Source of the DNA: Benincasa hispida
Taxonomy: Eukaryota; Streptophyta; Magnoliopsida; Cucurbitales; Cucurbitaceae
DNA: 64,000 nucleotides
Direction of reading: 5' to 3'
Assembly (NCBI RefSeq): GCF_009727055.1
Contig: NC_052359.1
Coordinates: forward strand, 8,663,733-8,727,732
Position numbers and translations under genes: made by a program. The first letter of the stretch is position 1, and each line of letters opens with the position of its first letter. The notes under the pieces were generated by a model. That model was not told the DNA's origin. It saw only the letters and a list, made by a program, of their open reading frames with translations, and made no database searches. Positions 12,001 through 22,807 of the stretch are shown here, one piece after another.

Positions 12001-14045
12001 GGGGGTTTCAAATCTATGAATATTGCACTCCTTACTAAATGGGGATGGAGATTTTTCAATGAGAAAAACTCTCTTTGGGACAAAGTTGTTAGAAGTATTC
12101 ATGGTAAGGATGCTTTTGATTGGCACACGGCAGGAAAAGGTGGTAAGAGCTGGATTAGCATCTTAAAGACATGACTTAAGGTAGAATCCTTGGCCACTTT
12201 CAAACTTGGTAATGGCAGCCGAATTGCTTTCTTGTTAGACACTTGGGAAGGATCTTCCCCCTTCAGCATCCTTTATCCAAGCTTATTCAGAATTTCCATG
12301 CTCCCCAATGGCTCAGTTGCCGATCATTGGGACAATAGCATCGAAGGTCGCTCAAAGATGAAGAAGTGTTGGCCTTCCAAGACTTGTTGAGGAAAATTGT
12401 AAGTAGAAGCCCTTCTCTCTCTTTTGATAAAAGAGTGTGGTCCATCTCAACCACTGGCCAATACACCGTTAAATCCCTTAAAGTTCCCCTAACACCATCC
12501 TCCCCTTTGGAAAAGCCCCTCTTCTCGGCTATTTGGAAAACAAAGAGTCCAAGAAGTGTCAACATCCTCATTTAGATTATGCTTTTCAGTCAGCTGAATG
12601 TAGCCGAAGTTCTTTAGAGAAAGCAACCAGCATCCTCCCTTTCTCCCACAATTTGCCCATTCTGTCTACAATATAGTGAGGACTCCCTTCACCTCTTCTT
12701 TACACGCCCCTATTCAGATTGGTGTTGGAAGAAACTGCTGTGTTTCTTCAACTTATCATGGATCTTGTGCAATGATTTCAAAAGTAATGTGTTTCAACTC
12801 TTTGCCGGCCCCATTCTCCACAATTCCATCCGTCTGTTATGGTGTAATGCAGTAAAAGCCTTATTGACAGACCTTGGTTTGAAAGAAATCAAAGGATTTT
12901 CCATAACAAAGCTACTAGATGCCAAGACCGCTTTGAAGCCGCCTGCTGTCAGGCCTCCTCCTGGTGCATCCTCTCTGCTCCCTTCCTTGCCTATAGTCTT
13001 TCAGATTTCAACCCCAACTGGGGGGCCTTTATTTCCACCCCCCCTTCGGATAGCATTAAACACTACCGGATTTCAGCACTACTCATTGAACTTTTTATTT
13101 ACTTCCATAAGTTTTAGACCACTGTTTTGGCTTTATTATTAAATTTTCATATTCGATTGTTCTTTGGTTATTGTCCTCTCATTTTGTAATCTTGTTGATG
13201 TCTCTCCCATTTATGGGTTTGAATTGGAAATGATGTGGATATTAAGGGAGTGTCAACCTAGTTGAGACGTCCAGGTGCATCTCCTGATCCTTTTAGAAGC
13301 ACTTGTATTTTCACTTTGCTTATTGTATAACTCTCTTGTACTTTGAACTTTAGCTCCTCTCTATTTATTAATATAATGAATTGTTTCCTTTTTTAAAAAA
13401 AATAAAAAGAAAGTGAGAAAGAGATAGAACCTTTTGTTTCTCTTAGAGGGTTTAGGACATGGGTTAGGTAGCAAAACCTTTCTCCCTAAACAAAACCATC
13501 TAAGATGGATAGTATGTTTAGTTTGTTTACGAGGCCAACCTTACTGCCTTTTGATGCATATAATTATATACATGCAGGAAGGAGCAACCAAAGAAGATGT
13601 CGAGCAGTTGTCAAAATTTAAATTCAGAAAGGTTGACGAGGCCGAGAAACTCTCCACTGATGTACAGGAACCTCTTGGTGGGATAATGACCGAGTGTGGT
13701 ACGGATTCACCCATTGAACGCGCCCTTTCGCAGGAGGATGCGGTATGTATGCCATACCATGATCATCATATACCAAACCTGCAACTTTGTAGGATCTTAT
13801 TTTGTTACAAACTAAAATTGGCTTGTTCTGTTCTCAAGTTGATGACATTTCATGGAAATCTTGTCTTTCAGGAGTGTTGCATCTGCCTTTCTGCATACGA
13901 GGATGGTGTCGAGCTACGAGAGCTCCCGTGTGGTCACCACTTCCACTGTGCCTGTGTCGATAAATGGCTGTATATTAATGCCACCTGTCCTCTCTGCAAG
14001 TACAATATCCTGAAAAATAGCAATCTCGCTCAAGAGGAAGTTTAA
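3068..14045 (+). CDS. RING-H2 E3 ubiquitin ligase, membrane-anchored (At1g12760/At4g11680-like), 5 exons
   Basis: Five exons join in frame to 384 aa: 3068-3630, 10441-10560, 10659-10791, 13578-13742, 13872-14045. All introns are GT-AG. The N-terminal half is Arg/Ser-rich and cytosolic-looking. Hydrophobic segments lie at about residues 88-110, 119-141, 202-218 and 229-268. The C-terminus is a textbook RING-H2 finger: C329-x2-C332-x14-C347-x-H349-x2-H352-x2-C355-x10-C366-x2-C369, with W359 at the E2-contact position. The length agrees with the Arabidopsis family (about 380-410 aa). The start is the first in-frame Met of exon 1 and gives the expected family N-terminus. Family knowledge indicates transfer of ubiquitin from an E2 at a membrane; the substrate is unknown. 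Intron 1 (6.8 kb) and intron 3 (2.8 kb) are swollen by retroelements, yet every splice site is intact, so the gene looks functional. Confidence 0.93.
3631..5935. other. first part of intron 1 of the RING gene, no named element
   Basis: This intronic sequence runs before the gypsy-type element. I see no exon of a second gene, no paired terminal repeats and no coding homology. Open frames here have no family resemblance and are interrupted by poly-T/A stretches. Confidence 0.6.
5936..6118 (+). repeat. left LTR of the gypsy element
   Basis: It matches the right LTR from 'cgaaaggg' through 'ttagtctt(t/c)ggtattg'. It contains a TATA-like 'ctataaataag' near 6050. It lacks two of the three 38-bp repeat units present in the right LTR, and its first bases have drifted, so the left boundary is approximate. 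Confidence 0.75.
6127..6138 (+). other. retrotransposon primer-binding site (initiator tRNA-Met)
   Basis: TGGTATCAGAGC is complementary to the 3' end of plant initiator methionine tRNA. It lies just inside the left LTR and supports both the LTR assignment and the plus orientation. Confidence 0.85.
6218..8180 (+). pseudogene. gag of the gypsy element (broken by insertion, stops and frameshifts)
   Basis: The Arg/Gln-rich N-terminal part reads open from 6218 to the insertion point at 6641. After the insertion the frame resumes with the conserved '[19 protein letters not shown]' region (from about 7203). Stops then break it until a long frame at 7538-8179. That frame ends in a CCHC zinc knuckle, C-x2-C-x4-H-x4-C (cysteines of '[14 protein letters not shown]', about 7930-7971), followed by an acidic tail. 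This is Ty3-gypsy nucleocapsid architecture. Not functional. Confidence 0.85.
6642..7176. mobile_element. 535-bp non-autonomous insertion inside gag, 5-bp duplication AGCTA
   Basis: AGCTA occurs at 6637-6641 and again at 7177-7181, and removing the segment between them restores the gag frame. Both ends are crowded with 'ggttcggtt/aaccgaac' motifs, the middle has a poly-T run (about 6698-6716), and the right end is 'ttgtccacccct'. I see no terminal inverted repeat and no coding capacity, so the class is unassigned. Confidence 0.7.
8281..8652 (+). pseudogene. truncated gypsy reverse transcriptase fragment
   Basis: It reads '[20 protein letters not shown]' followed, after small frame breaks, by a '[11 protein letters not shown]'-like stretch and '[15 protein letters not shown]'. 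These are RT fingers and palm motifs (RT box with the first catalytic Asp in 'RVDLK'). The frame is lost after 'DEWKTAFK', before the YVDD box, and jumps to sequence just before the right LTR, showing a large internal deletion. Confidence 0.8.
8782..9060 (+). repeat. right LTR of the gypsy element with 38-bp tandem repeats
   Basis: The LTR runs from TGGTGTAAGG to GGTATTGCA (279 bp). Three tandem units of about 38 bp ('aattgctaattgttagctaa...') lie at 8842-8879, 8880-8917 and 8918-8958; the left LTR carries only one shortened copy. Tandem units in this part of an LTR (U3) often vary in number between copies. Confidence 0.8.
9065..10200 (-). pseudogene. LINE (non-LTR) reverse-transcriptase fragment, antisense in intron 1
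   Basis: On the minus strand, short frames give recognisable LINE RT pieces in the right order: '[20 protein letters not shown]' (RT box of the 'GDPLSPFLF' type, about 9960-10015), a degraded YADD-like site read as 'HNDVLIFA' (9691-9900 frame), then '[14 protein letters not shown]' and 'KMGDGGL', which match the region after the RT domain (9184-9563). Stops and frameshifts are frequent, so it is dead. Both ends are approximate and no target-site duplication was found. Confidence 0.75.
11427..13403 (+). mobile_element. 5'-truncated LINE insertion in intron 3, with 15-bp target-site duplication
   Basis: The body starts just before the RT catalytic box 'QFVDDTLLF' (FVDD at 11480-11491), so everything upstream is missing. 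It continues through 'YYLGLPL' and '[16 protein letters not shown]' into a C-terminal zinc-binding-like region (Cys/His cluster about 12655-12730) and ends in an A-rich tail at about 13395-13403. A 15-bp repeat 'aaaaagaaag(c/t)gaga' flanks it at 11412-11426 and 13404-13418, with one mismatch. 5' truncation, a tail and a variable-length duplication are the hallmarks of target-primed reverse transcription. Stops break the frame. Confidence 0.85.
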
Positions 14046-14307
14046 ATTTAAATATACTTTTCGATCTACATGTATGAATGTTTATACAGGTGAGTTGTGT
14101 GTAGTTGTGAAAGAGATCAATCAGCAAACTCAGTATAGGGCCCTTTCTTTTGCTGCAGTTGCTATTGTTGTTGTAGTGGTTATTATTCTTTGTTGTAGTT
14201 CTTGCTCTGTTCAGGTTGGTCGTGTAAATGGCGATTCGAAGGTTCTTTGTAATGATCCCAAGGCATTCCCTTCTCCCTAGTCCTCAACTTCTGTAATCTC
14301 ATTACTC

Positions 14308-14313
14308 AATAAA
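14308..14313 (+). other. candidate poly(A) signal of the RING gene
   Basis: AATAAA lies 263 bp past the stop codon at 14043-14045, a normal plant 3'-UTR length. Plant signals are loose, so this is a candidate only. Confidence 0.45.
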
Positions 14314-14329
14314 TTTAAGTTACAAATCT

Positions 14330-15180
14330 TTTGTTTCTCTTCTAATTTTGTTGCTGCCTTTGAGAATTCGTGTTTTGCTTGTATGATTAATAGTTCGAGG
14401 ACTGATGTGATGCACGTAGTTAAAAATCTTTAGAAGTAAGTTCTTAAATGAATTTACTCTTATTTAAATTTAAATAGTAAATATTTTACAAAGTAATAAA
14501 AGAGATAATAGGTAAAATTATAAATATATGTTTTATTTGGTTAATTTATAATGAATTTGAAATGTGTTAGATGTGTTGGAATTATTTAAAATTTTTATGT
14601 TAAAAAGATAAAAAATAGATCTAAATACGAGTAGATAATAAAATTTAGATTCAAATCTTGAAATTTATGAGTAATAGACTACATCGTTAGTATTAAATGT
14701 GCTACATATTGTAATTGCTATAGTTTTTAATGGTCAATATTGAACATAAAATTTAAAAATATTAAAAGAGATAAAATGAAGTAAAATATTTTTATTTATA
14801 ATTTTAAACTAAACGTTCTTGAAAAAAATTAAATAAGACATTAAGCACATTTTTTGAATGATAAAAGGCAAGGTTGCAAGAAAAAGAGAACACAAAATGT
14901 TGTTATGGATTTGTATTTGATGTTAAAAAAAAAAAAAAAAAGACAAAAAAGACAAAAAAAAAACCCTACTTACGAGGGGGGTGATTTTGAGGGTAAATTA
15001 GGAATTATAAAAAATGTAAGGACAAATAGAAAACTTAAAAATTCTTTTCTCATGACAGACTAATTTGATATTACGCGTGTTATATAAATTTTAAAAAGAA
15101 AATTTAATTATAAAATTTCAACACTACAACTTTAATTTATGAATAATAAAATCTTATTTTTTAAATAAGTCATGAAAAAA
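14330..15180. other. AT-rich intergenic DNA, no gene seen
   Basis: Low-complexity sequence with poly-A stretches. The lysine-rich open frame near 14854-15063 comes from those A runs and has no family resemblance. Confidence 0.6.
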
Positions 15181-15368
15181 TATTTATGAAAATTTTAGAA
15201 GTTGGATGAGGAAAAATAATAGTTATTTTAGTGGAGTATAGAATGTATTATAAAAGAATATATAAATTAAAAATTATTTATGAAAATTTTAGAAGTTGGA
15301 TGAGGAAAAATAATAGTTATTTTAGTGGAGTATAAAATGTATTATAAAAGAATATATAAATTAAACGT
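15181..15368. repeat. 94-bp tandem duplication
   Basis: Two head-to-tail copies, 15181-15274 and 15275-15368, start with 'tatttatgaaaattttagaa'. Over about 90 bp I see a single clear substitution (gtataGaatg versus gtataAaatg). The near identity marks a recent event. Part of the unit recurs once more just downstream ('gtataaaagaatatataaa'). Confidence 0.9.
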
Positions 15369-15569
15369 GTATAAAAGAATATATAAACTAAAATATTTGC
15401 ACTATTTTTTTTTAAAAAAATTGTAATAATTATCGTCTTAGTAAAAAAAAATTGTTCTATTTTAATCGAGTTAATTTGATTATCTCCCTAATTTCAAACT
15501 TCAATATAAACAAAAATATTATTATTACTATTATTTTTTAAATTCGTGGTCACAAAATTGTATTTGATA

Positions 15570-17389
15570 TGTAACGACCGGATCCTTACATATTATGGTC
15601 CGATCGCTACGACATGCATACTTAAACTTTTCTATCATGAGATGAGTTTTGACAAAAATCTCAAAAGAACATATCTAAGATTTTATTAATTAGGTAGAAA
15701 ACTATATAAAAAGTTTATTTTACAATACACCAGGTCCATAAAAGTAGTGATACAAAAATGCATATGCCTATAGTAGTGAGTTTGATGGTTGACCATTTGA
15801 GCAACGTCCAGTTCTGCCACCTACGCTGTGTCCTATAAATTCTGTAAAAATAGGATGAGTATATAATATAGCCCGTAAGTAGTTCTCACATAGGGTAGTG
15901 ACCAAATGCACAATCACATGCAACATGTCCTGAAAACATATTATTGGGACCGAAAACATATGATAACATGTGGTGTTCGTTATGCTTCTAATGTAAATTT
16001 CTCCGCCCTGATAGGAAGATGAGGATTTAGGCGGAAACTAACCCATCTAATGATTAGCGGGTCATATAGTCAGTAGGACCAGAGTCGCATCCAACATCAA
16101 CCATTAACATAAACGTAAGATTGGACTAGAGGGGTGCAACCATACATACTTTGTTAGTCCCTAGCATAAACTTACATAGAATTGGGTCTAGAAGGGTGCA
16201 ACCATATATGCCCTGCTAGCCCTAGAAGCATAACCTTTATCTAATTAAAATTTAATCTTATGACAAACATAATGCATGAGGTCCCTTGTTGATAAACATA
16301 TTTTAAACATGTAATGCAACATAACAATAACATAATTATGCAACATATTAAAGGTACACTACCGTGAAACACTTAAAAGAGAGGGTGAGATAAACTAATT
16401 ACCTTGACTATGATCCTAATTATTCCTTATTATTCCTTATGGTTTATGGTTTAATCCGTAGAGCTTTCCCTCTTAAACCAGAAGGAAATTTGGGCAGCAC
16501 TTCCCTCGCGTTTCCTCCTCCAAACTAACAGAATTACTTCACACTTTTCACACGATTTTTACTACTGAGTTTTATTTGAGAATGAGTTTAACTTCCAGCC
16601 TAAAGCCTCCTATTTATAGCCGTTTCCAGCTCTTTTTTGTGTGACAACTCATCCTACAAATGACTTTTTTAAAATTACTTAGGTTTAAGAATTTCTCTTA
16701 ATAAGATACCTAATTTTGGCTAACGTTTGCCCTTACGTCATCCATCTTTGTTTGTATTCCATTTTAGGGTTCTTCATGTATAATCTATAAGATCGTAGCC
16801 AAATTCAATGCATAATCCACGCTTCTATCCAAATCTCGCTCTTTCTATTCTCAGAATCTCGCTTTCTCCAGCTTTCTCGCTCATTTGGCTGTCTCTTATA
16901 CACATCTAGATGTGTATAAGAGACAGGTCTAGTTGAGAATCTCGCTCTCTCCAATTTTCTCTTCAATCTCGCTAGTTTTCACGCATGGGTTGCCTTCACT
17001 GCTTGTGGATTCCACTTCCCTTTTTAACTCTTTCAAATTTTAAGAGTATATGGGTAATTAATTCACCTCCAATTCTTCCAATGAGCAGTGCCCAAACAAA
17101 AAGTCATCTACTCGTCCAACTTCTAATTAAGCCTCCCTGATTCTGCCCCTTATTCATTATTTTTGGATAATTAATAAATTTCTTATTTTTTTTCAATTCT
17201 AAATTTCCACCCGATTTTCCTATTAAGTTTATATATTTTCATTCTTAATTATATATTTAATTTGTTTTCTTGCTTTCTAAATTAGGGTTAGGGTATTACA
17301 TTTACCACCCCTTTAAATAAAATTTCGTTCTGCTTAACATTTGACATTTAATTTCCTGTAGTGTATGCGTACAAATTTGGGTTGTTACA
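15570..17389 (-). mobile_element. solo LTR (probable Ty3-gypsy), 1820 bp, TSD TGATA
   Basis: The segment begins TGTAAC and ends GTTACA, the short inverted ends typical of LTRs. The same 5 bp, TGATA, precedes (15565-15569) and follows (17390-17394) it. No internal coding region is present, so it reads as a solo LTR. Minus orientation is inferred from its likeness to LTRs that begin 'TGTAA.ACCC'. It carries several 'atctcgct' motifs (16840-16975) also found in the solo LTR at 53118-56134. A synthetic adapter junction lies inside it at 16889-16926, so its internal length is not to be trusted. Confidence 0.85.
16889..16926. other. Nextera mate-pair junction adapter (two Tn5 mosaic ends) left in the assembly
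   Basis: The 19-bp Tn5 mosaic end CTGTCTCTTATACACATCT (16889-16907) is followed directly by its exact reverse complement (16908-16926). The resulting 38-bp perfect palindrome is the junction sequence of the Nextera mate-pair protocol. It is an engineered hyperactive Tn5 end and not a plant sequence. It marks where two DNA ends several kb apart were ligated in the library, so the flanks may not be contiguous in the genome. Confidence 0.97.
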
Positions 17390-17394
17390 TGATA

Positions 17395-17990
17395 TTTGGA
17401 TTTGAATTATTTGATTATCCTCTTAATTTTGTAATATTCTTTTTTTAAAAAAAAAAATCGTGATAATTATCACTTAGCCAATTTAATCTTGAAGATATGA
17501 TTATCTTTTTAATCTCAAATTTTGATATAAACCAATATTTTTTAAAAAAGATTTTTGTGATAGTTCTTTCTTATTTTTGTATAAATTTTTTTATTGGATG
17601 ATTTGACTATTTCTTTTAAATTTTAAATTAAGCCAGAATTATTATTATTATTATTATTATTTTAGATTTTGTTATAGTAATCTCATAGTTTGATTTTTTT
17701 TTAATTTGATTATCTTGTTAATTTCCAATTTTGATTTAAACTAATATTTTATTTTGTAAAAATATATCTTGATATTTTTCTTATTTAATAAAAAAAACTT
17801 TTTATTGGATGATTTGATTAATCTCCTACTTCTAAAGTTTAAATTAAACAAAAATATTTTTCTATTTTTTAAATTCATTTGAATTAGATGATTTGATTAT
17901 TCTCCTATTTTTAAATTTTAGTTAAAACCAAAGTATTATTATTCTTTTCTTTTCGTTATAATTATATGTATATTAGTTTTTTTCAATTAG
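17395..17990. other. AT-rich intergenic DNA with (ATT)n microsatellite
   Basis: No gene is seen. A run of ATT/TTA triplets lies at about 17637-17662. The sentence-like repetition of 'ttggatgatttgattat' around 17590, 17807, 17887 and 18240 suggests degenerate short repeats. Confidence 0.5.
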
Positions 17991-17992
17991 TT

Positions 17993-18235
17993 GAAAAATT
18001 ATTTTAAATGACAAAACTGCTAAAAATATTTACAATTAATGACAAAATATTAGTCTATCTGTGATAGACCGTGATAGATAGCGATGGACTACTATTTGTG
18101 TCTATCTATGTTATGATAGACACAGTAATAGTCTATCGATGTCTATCGCAGTTTATTACAGATAGATTGTGTTATTTTTGTTATTAGTTGTAAATATTTA
18201 GTTTCATTTTCCTATATTTAAAAATAGCTCTCAAG
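17993..18235. repeat. MITE-like element, copy 1 ('tctatc/gatagac' palindromes)
   Basis: The arms are inverted: 'aaaactgctaaaaatattta' on the left pairs with a 'taaatatttag...' arm on the right. The centre is rich in 'agtctatc/gatagact'. Three related copies occur at 35800, 45658 and 45893. The size and long imperfect inverted ends suggest a non-autonomous Mutator-like MITE, but no target-site duplication was resolved. Confidence 0.6.
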
Positions 18236-18239
18236 AAAT

Positions 18240-19008
18240 TGGATGATTTGATTATCCTCCTAATTTTTTTTTTAACTTTTAATTTCAACAAAAATATATA
18301 TATTTTTCTATGCAAACAGGAACCACAAACTTAATCTCGTTTGATTTGCAACAATATTCTTCTTGATTTTAAATTTTATTTCATTTTTTTTTTTTATGAA
18401 TTGGCATATACTTACAACAAATTTGAAAAGAGAAAAAAAAAACATTAAAAAGGATGAAACTAGTAGAATTTATTATAAACCCCTAAACTCTTTGGTATGC
18501 ATTTACCGTGAAAAAATTAGAAAAAGATTAAAACAATCATTCTATTCTTTATCACTTTGTCGGTCTCTAAATTGCTTGAACTTTGAAATTTTTCTTAAAC
18601 TTGAAAATTAATACAAAGTCTTTTCTCCACACTATTCTATATGTCTATTGCGTGTATAGAAAAAACTACAAAAACATATAAAAAAGTTACATTAAACCAC
18701 TCTACATGTTTTTACAAAATTGAAAAGTGAAAAAAAAAAAAATGAAAAAGATGACATATGTTAAGCAATAGAAGAGAGAGGTGATATCTTCTTAAGGAAG
18801 ATAGAAGGGATACTTGAAACAGATAAATTAAACTTAAGGAACTAACAAAATTAAAAAAAATATATCTACAAAAAAAATTCTAAAAAAAAAAGCAAAGAAG
18901 TTAGAGAGAGTGAGTTAACAAAATTAAAAAAAGAAAAAAAGAAAAAGAAAAAAAGAAAAAGAAAAAAAGAAGGGAGAGGAAATGAGGGAGGTTGAAATTA
19001 GTTATTTG
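18240..19008. other. A-rich intergenic DNA with (GAAAAA)n repeat
   Basis: No gene is seen. A purine microsatellite of gaaaaa/gaaaaaaa units lies at about 18925-18970, directly before the left LTR of the next element. Confidence 0.5.
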
Positions 19009-19287
19009 TGTAGGATCGACAACCTAGAAGGGAGTGAATAGAGTTTAAGTAAACTAATTGAAACTTTTTACTAAATGGGCCAAATTAAATATATTATTAT
19101 ATTTTTTGCTAAATAAGAATTTACGCAAATAATTTCTTTTTGAGTTAAATAAGAAATTAACAAACACTTTAAAATACCCTAATTGTCAATAAATAAAAAT
19201 AACTTTGTTATCATCAAAATATTGATTAGTTAATTAATTAATTAACTAAAATTAATTAATTTGATGTTAAGGGTAAAAAAGCCAACA
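19009..19287 (-). repeat. left (3') LTR of the gag-only element
   Basis: 279 bp, bounded TG...CA on the plus strand. It shares 'aagtaaactaatt(g/a)aaactttttact' and the terminal 'aattaattaatttga' region with the right LTR. Confidence 0.8.
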
Positions 19288-20735
19288 ATCTCTCCATTTT
19301 CTATGATGACAAACAAGTCAACAAAAATGAAATCCAAATAAGTGTGTAATATGATATATGTTCTTGATACTTAATACACGCAAATAATTTCAATTCACTT
19401 GAACACAAATAATATATTCAATAACATGTTTTCATTTTTCTTATTACCTCTCCCCCTCTTGGAATCAATAAAAAAAGGATAATTAAAAATAAATAAATAA
19501 TAACATGAAAGTTCTCTGTAAAACGTGAACACGTAATTTGCATTTCTTCTTCTATCTACATGTCTTCTAAAATAAATATAACAAACAACAACATTGTAAA
19601 TTCTAGAGACATAATAAAGAATCAACCAAGTTTAGGCTAATTTTATTTAAGACTAATTTCACAAATTTCTCTGCCTTTTGAAATCAATTGAACACTCCCC
19701 TTAATAAAGGGACAAAAAGACATTAGCACATAATTCAATTTGAGGGTAGAAATATCAAATAAATTTTCAAAACATAATTTTACTGGAAGTACAATAACTT
19801 CCCCTAAAAAGATAAACAATAAGAATAAGAAAAACACACATCACTAAACTAATATGGAAATGATTTTCATTCCAACATGAAATTCATATATAAAAATGTA
19901 TAACTCCCCCTAGAATCAAACAATCTCCTTCTAATAGAAATATGTTAATAAAAACCAAGGAGATGAAATCGATCATGTAAAATTCAAACAATTGAGATAC
20001 TGAAATATCAAATATTATAACATAAACACCAATTATTAAAAAAAAGTAATGATACCAAATAAAAGCAAAACAACATTAGCAAATACAAATGTAAACATGA
20101 TATCAACAAAGCAAATTTTGAGCAAACATGTCAATGGAAATCAATAAAGTGACAATTTTATAAAAACTCCTCCTAGAAGAGGAATTTAACAACTCTTCAA
20201 AACAACATACTCTAAATACATTCTTTTCAACAATGTAAGTAATAGAATATGCATAACTTCATGCCCAAAAGACATTTAATAAAAACTTTAATCAATTTCA
20301 TCCAAGAGTATAAACAACATATATTAATCATCAAAAAAATGACAATCTCTTACAAGACTCAAAATTATTGCTCAAAACTTATTTTCGAGAAAAAATACAA
20401 GGATAGAGCAACTAATTGACCAAAATGCCAAAATATAAGCAATAAAGATAAATGTCACATAGATAAATTTACAATAAATTCTTATGGTATTAAATCTAAT
20501 AACCAAGGCAAGAAATCAATTTCATACTTTTTCAAAATCATATAGAAATATAATTTCCATAAAGATATCAAAAGAATAAATATCTCTATAATTCCAAAAA
20601 AAAAAAAAAAAAGAAGTTACCAAAGATGCAATTTTCTTTGTTGGATTCAAGCAAGCTATAAGAGTTACTTCAGTTTGAAATAATTTCTCATTTGAAGTCC
20701 AAGCAACAATTGCTTCTTAAATCAACCTACAACTA
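19288..20735. other. non-coding internal part of the gag-only element
   Basis: This lies between the 3' LTR and the end of gag. Pol should be here in a complete copia element, but I find only AT-rich, stop-filled sequence and no RT, RNase H or integrase motif. Confidence 0.55.
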
Positions 20736-20739
20736 AAGC

Positions 20740-22428
20740 TCAACCGAAAGATTTTGATACCCATTTCTTGGGTCCTTCATTGTTAGTGAGTAAAGATTTT
20801 GAAACCCATTTCAAATTAGTTCCAAAATTAGTAGCATTCATTTTTAGCAAATAACAAGCATGATATTTATGACCAGTTTTGCCACTAGAATAACATACAA
20901 CATCAGGTAAGAATTTCTTTCTAACTAATTGATTTTTCACAATTTTTTTCTTAAAGATTTTTTTCTTGGAGCATTTTTCAATTGAAAACAATTTGGTCTA
21001 ATATGACCTTTAACTCCACAATAAATGACAAGTAGTACAAATTTTGGTTTTACATGGATATCTCTAGTCTTTTTATGATTAGACACAAGTTTAGCACAAT
21101 TCATGCAATGAGTTTTAGCAAGTGAATGTCTAGATCTAAACTTTGATTTTTCAAGCTTATTCATAAAGTTCACATTATGAGCACAATTTGGTTTAGCATG
21201 AAATTATTTATGCACAAACTTTGAATTTTCATGAATACGTTTAACTTTTTCATGCTTCAACACAAAGTTAGATACATTAAGCAAAGCATATTGAGACATA
21301 TAAGGGATGTCTTTAACAAAAGTAATGCTTTTAAAGTAGATAAACAATTTTTATTCATATAACCTAATCCCTTTTCACCACTAGAAGATTTACCTTTATC
21401 AAATCTTTGTGCATCAAAAGTTAATTTCTTAAGAGATTCTTTTGCAAGTTCAAGCTCTTTAGTAGCAAACAATTATTTTTCTTTAACACATGGAAAATAT
21501 CATTTTTCTCATGATTGTCATATTCAATAAACTTTATTTTATCAACCGAAGAAAATTTATCTTTTTCTAAAGATGTATTTCTATTTTCCAAAGTAAGAAT
21601 TTTATCTTTCAAGCTAGCAATTTCATCTTTCAACCCTAAAAAACAAGATCTAATTTTCTTATTTTCATCTCTCAAATCATTCAATTCAATTTTCATTTCA
21701 CATGATAAAGATTCGAGTTCATTATTCTCATTTTCAAGTAACTTAATTCTATCATTCAAAATATTTTTCTCGTCACAACAATCATCATTTATTATGCAAC
21801 ATCACATTATTAACTTTATTTTTCAAGCATGCATTTTTATCAACTAAAGATTTATTTTCTATAGATAATGCTTTAAATTTCTTAGATAATTTGAAATATT
21901 TAGATCCAAGCTTTTCAAGATCACGTTGCATGCTTTCAAATGCATTACAGTGAGAGATTTTTGAATTACCTCATTTTTGTCATTTTCATATGTGGAATCA
22001 TTATCCAAATGAGATATTATGCACAAAGAGGACCCATCACATTTTTCTTTTTCCCTTTTGTAGATTTTCCCTTCATTTTGAGAATTGTAATTCTCCTTCA
22101 CATCAAATAAATCATTAATACTACAAGGAGAATTTTCTATGCTATACATATTGTCAATAAAATTCTACATATCATATGCATAATCAAATTGTGAAATTTT
22201 ATCACATATTTTATTATCCAAAGCACTACATATGATATTTATGGCTTGGGTATTAAAAGAGAGTAATTTATCATTCAAATTTAATTTAGACAAATTATGT
22301 TTACAAACATACAAGATATTAAAATCAATAGCAAGCAAAAATGTTTTCATTCTCTTTTTCCAAATATCAAAATTTTGACCATTAAATAAAGGAGGTGTAT
22401 CAACACATTGACCTTCTAGAGTCGACAT
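20740..22428 (-). pseudogene. copia-type gag, decayed
   Basis: The minus-strand reading begins MSTLEGQ..., then 'PPLFNGQNFDIWKKRMKTF', the conserved start of copia gag polyproteins. It continues through an 'SLCIISHLD' segment, a Lys/Glu/Asn-rich coiled-coil stretch (21421-21759), and two zinc-knuckle remnants: 'YCGVKGHIRPNC', about 21010-21045, with the first Cys lost; and 'CYSSGKTGHKYHAC', about 20850-20895. At least five stops or frameshifts separate the pieces. Not functional. Confidence 0.8.
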
Positions 22429-22807
22429 AAAGCTCTAGCAATTAAGCTTTCAAATAAAATTTTCAAAATATTAGTAAGATACTTTTAGTACCAAAATAAT
22501 ATTTCAAAAATATTTTTATCAAAGGAGCATCCTCTTTAATATCAATTGTTAGAGTAAATAAATCAATAATAGGTGTCAAATGAAATAGCTTGAGATAAAA
22601 ATTTGATTAAAAACAAGAGCGACCTTGCTTTGATAGCAGTTGTAGGAGTGAGAAACTTAAACAATAGGTATCAATCTAAAATGATTTATAAATTTTTTTT
22701 ATCACAAACAAGAGAACAACCAGCTTGGATACCAATTGTAGGATCGGTATGACAACCCCAGAGGAGATTGAATAGGGTTTAAGTAAACTAATTAAAACTT
22801 TTTACTG

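Noticed and set aside
14854..15063. lysine-rich 69-codon frame
   Set aside because: It is produced by poly-A stretches in intergenic DNA, without codon structure or homologue.
16889..16926. 38-bp palindrome as a natural hairpin or transposon end
   Set aside because: It is identical to the engineered Tn5 mosaic end in head-to-head form; a library artefact explains it fully.
16843..16975. regularly spaced 'ctcgct' motifs as a possible CRISPR or regulatory array
   Set aside because: The spacing is irregular and the units are short and lie within an LTR; CRISPR arrays do not occur in plant nuclear DNA.
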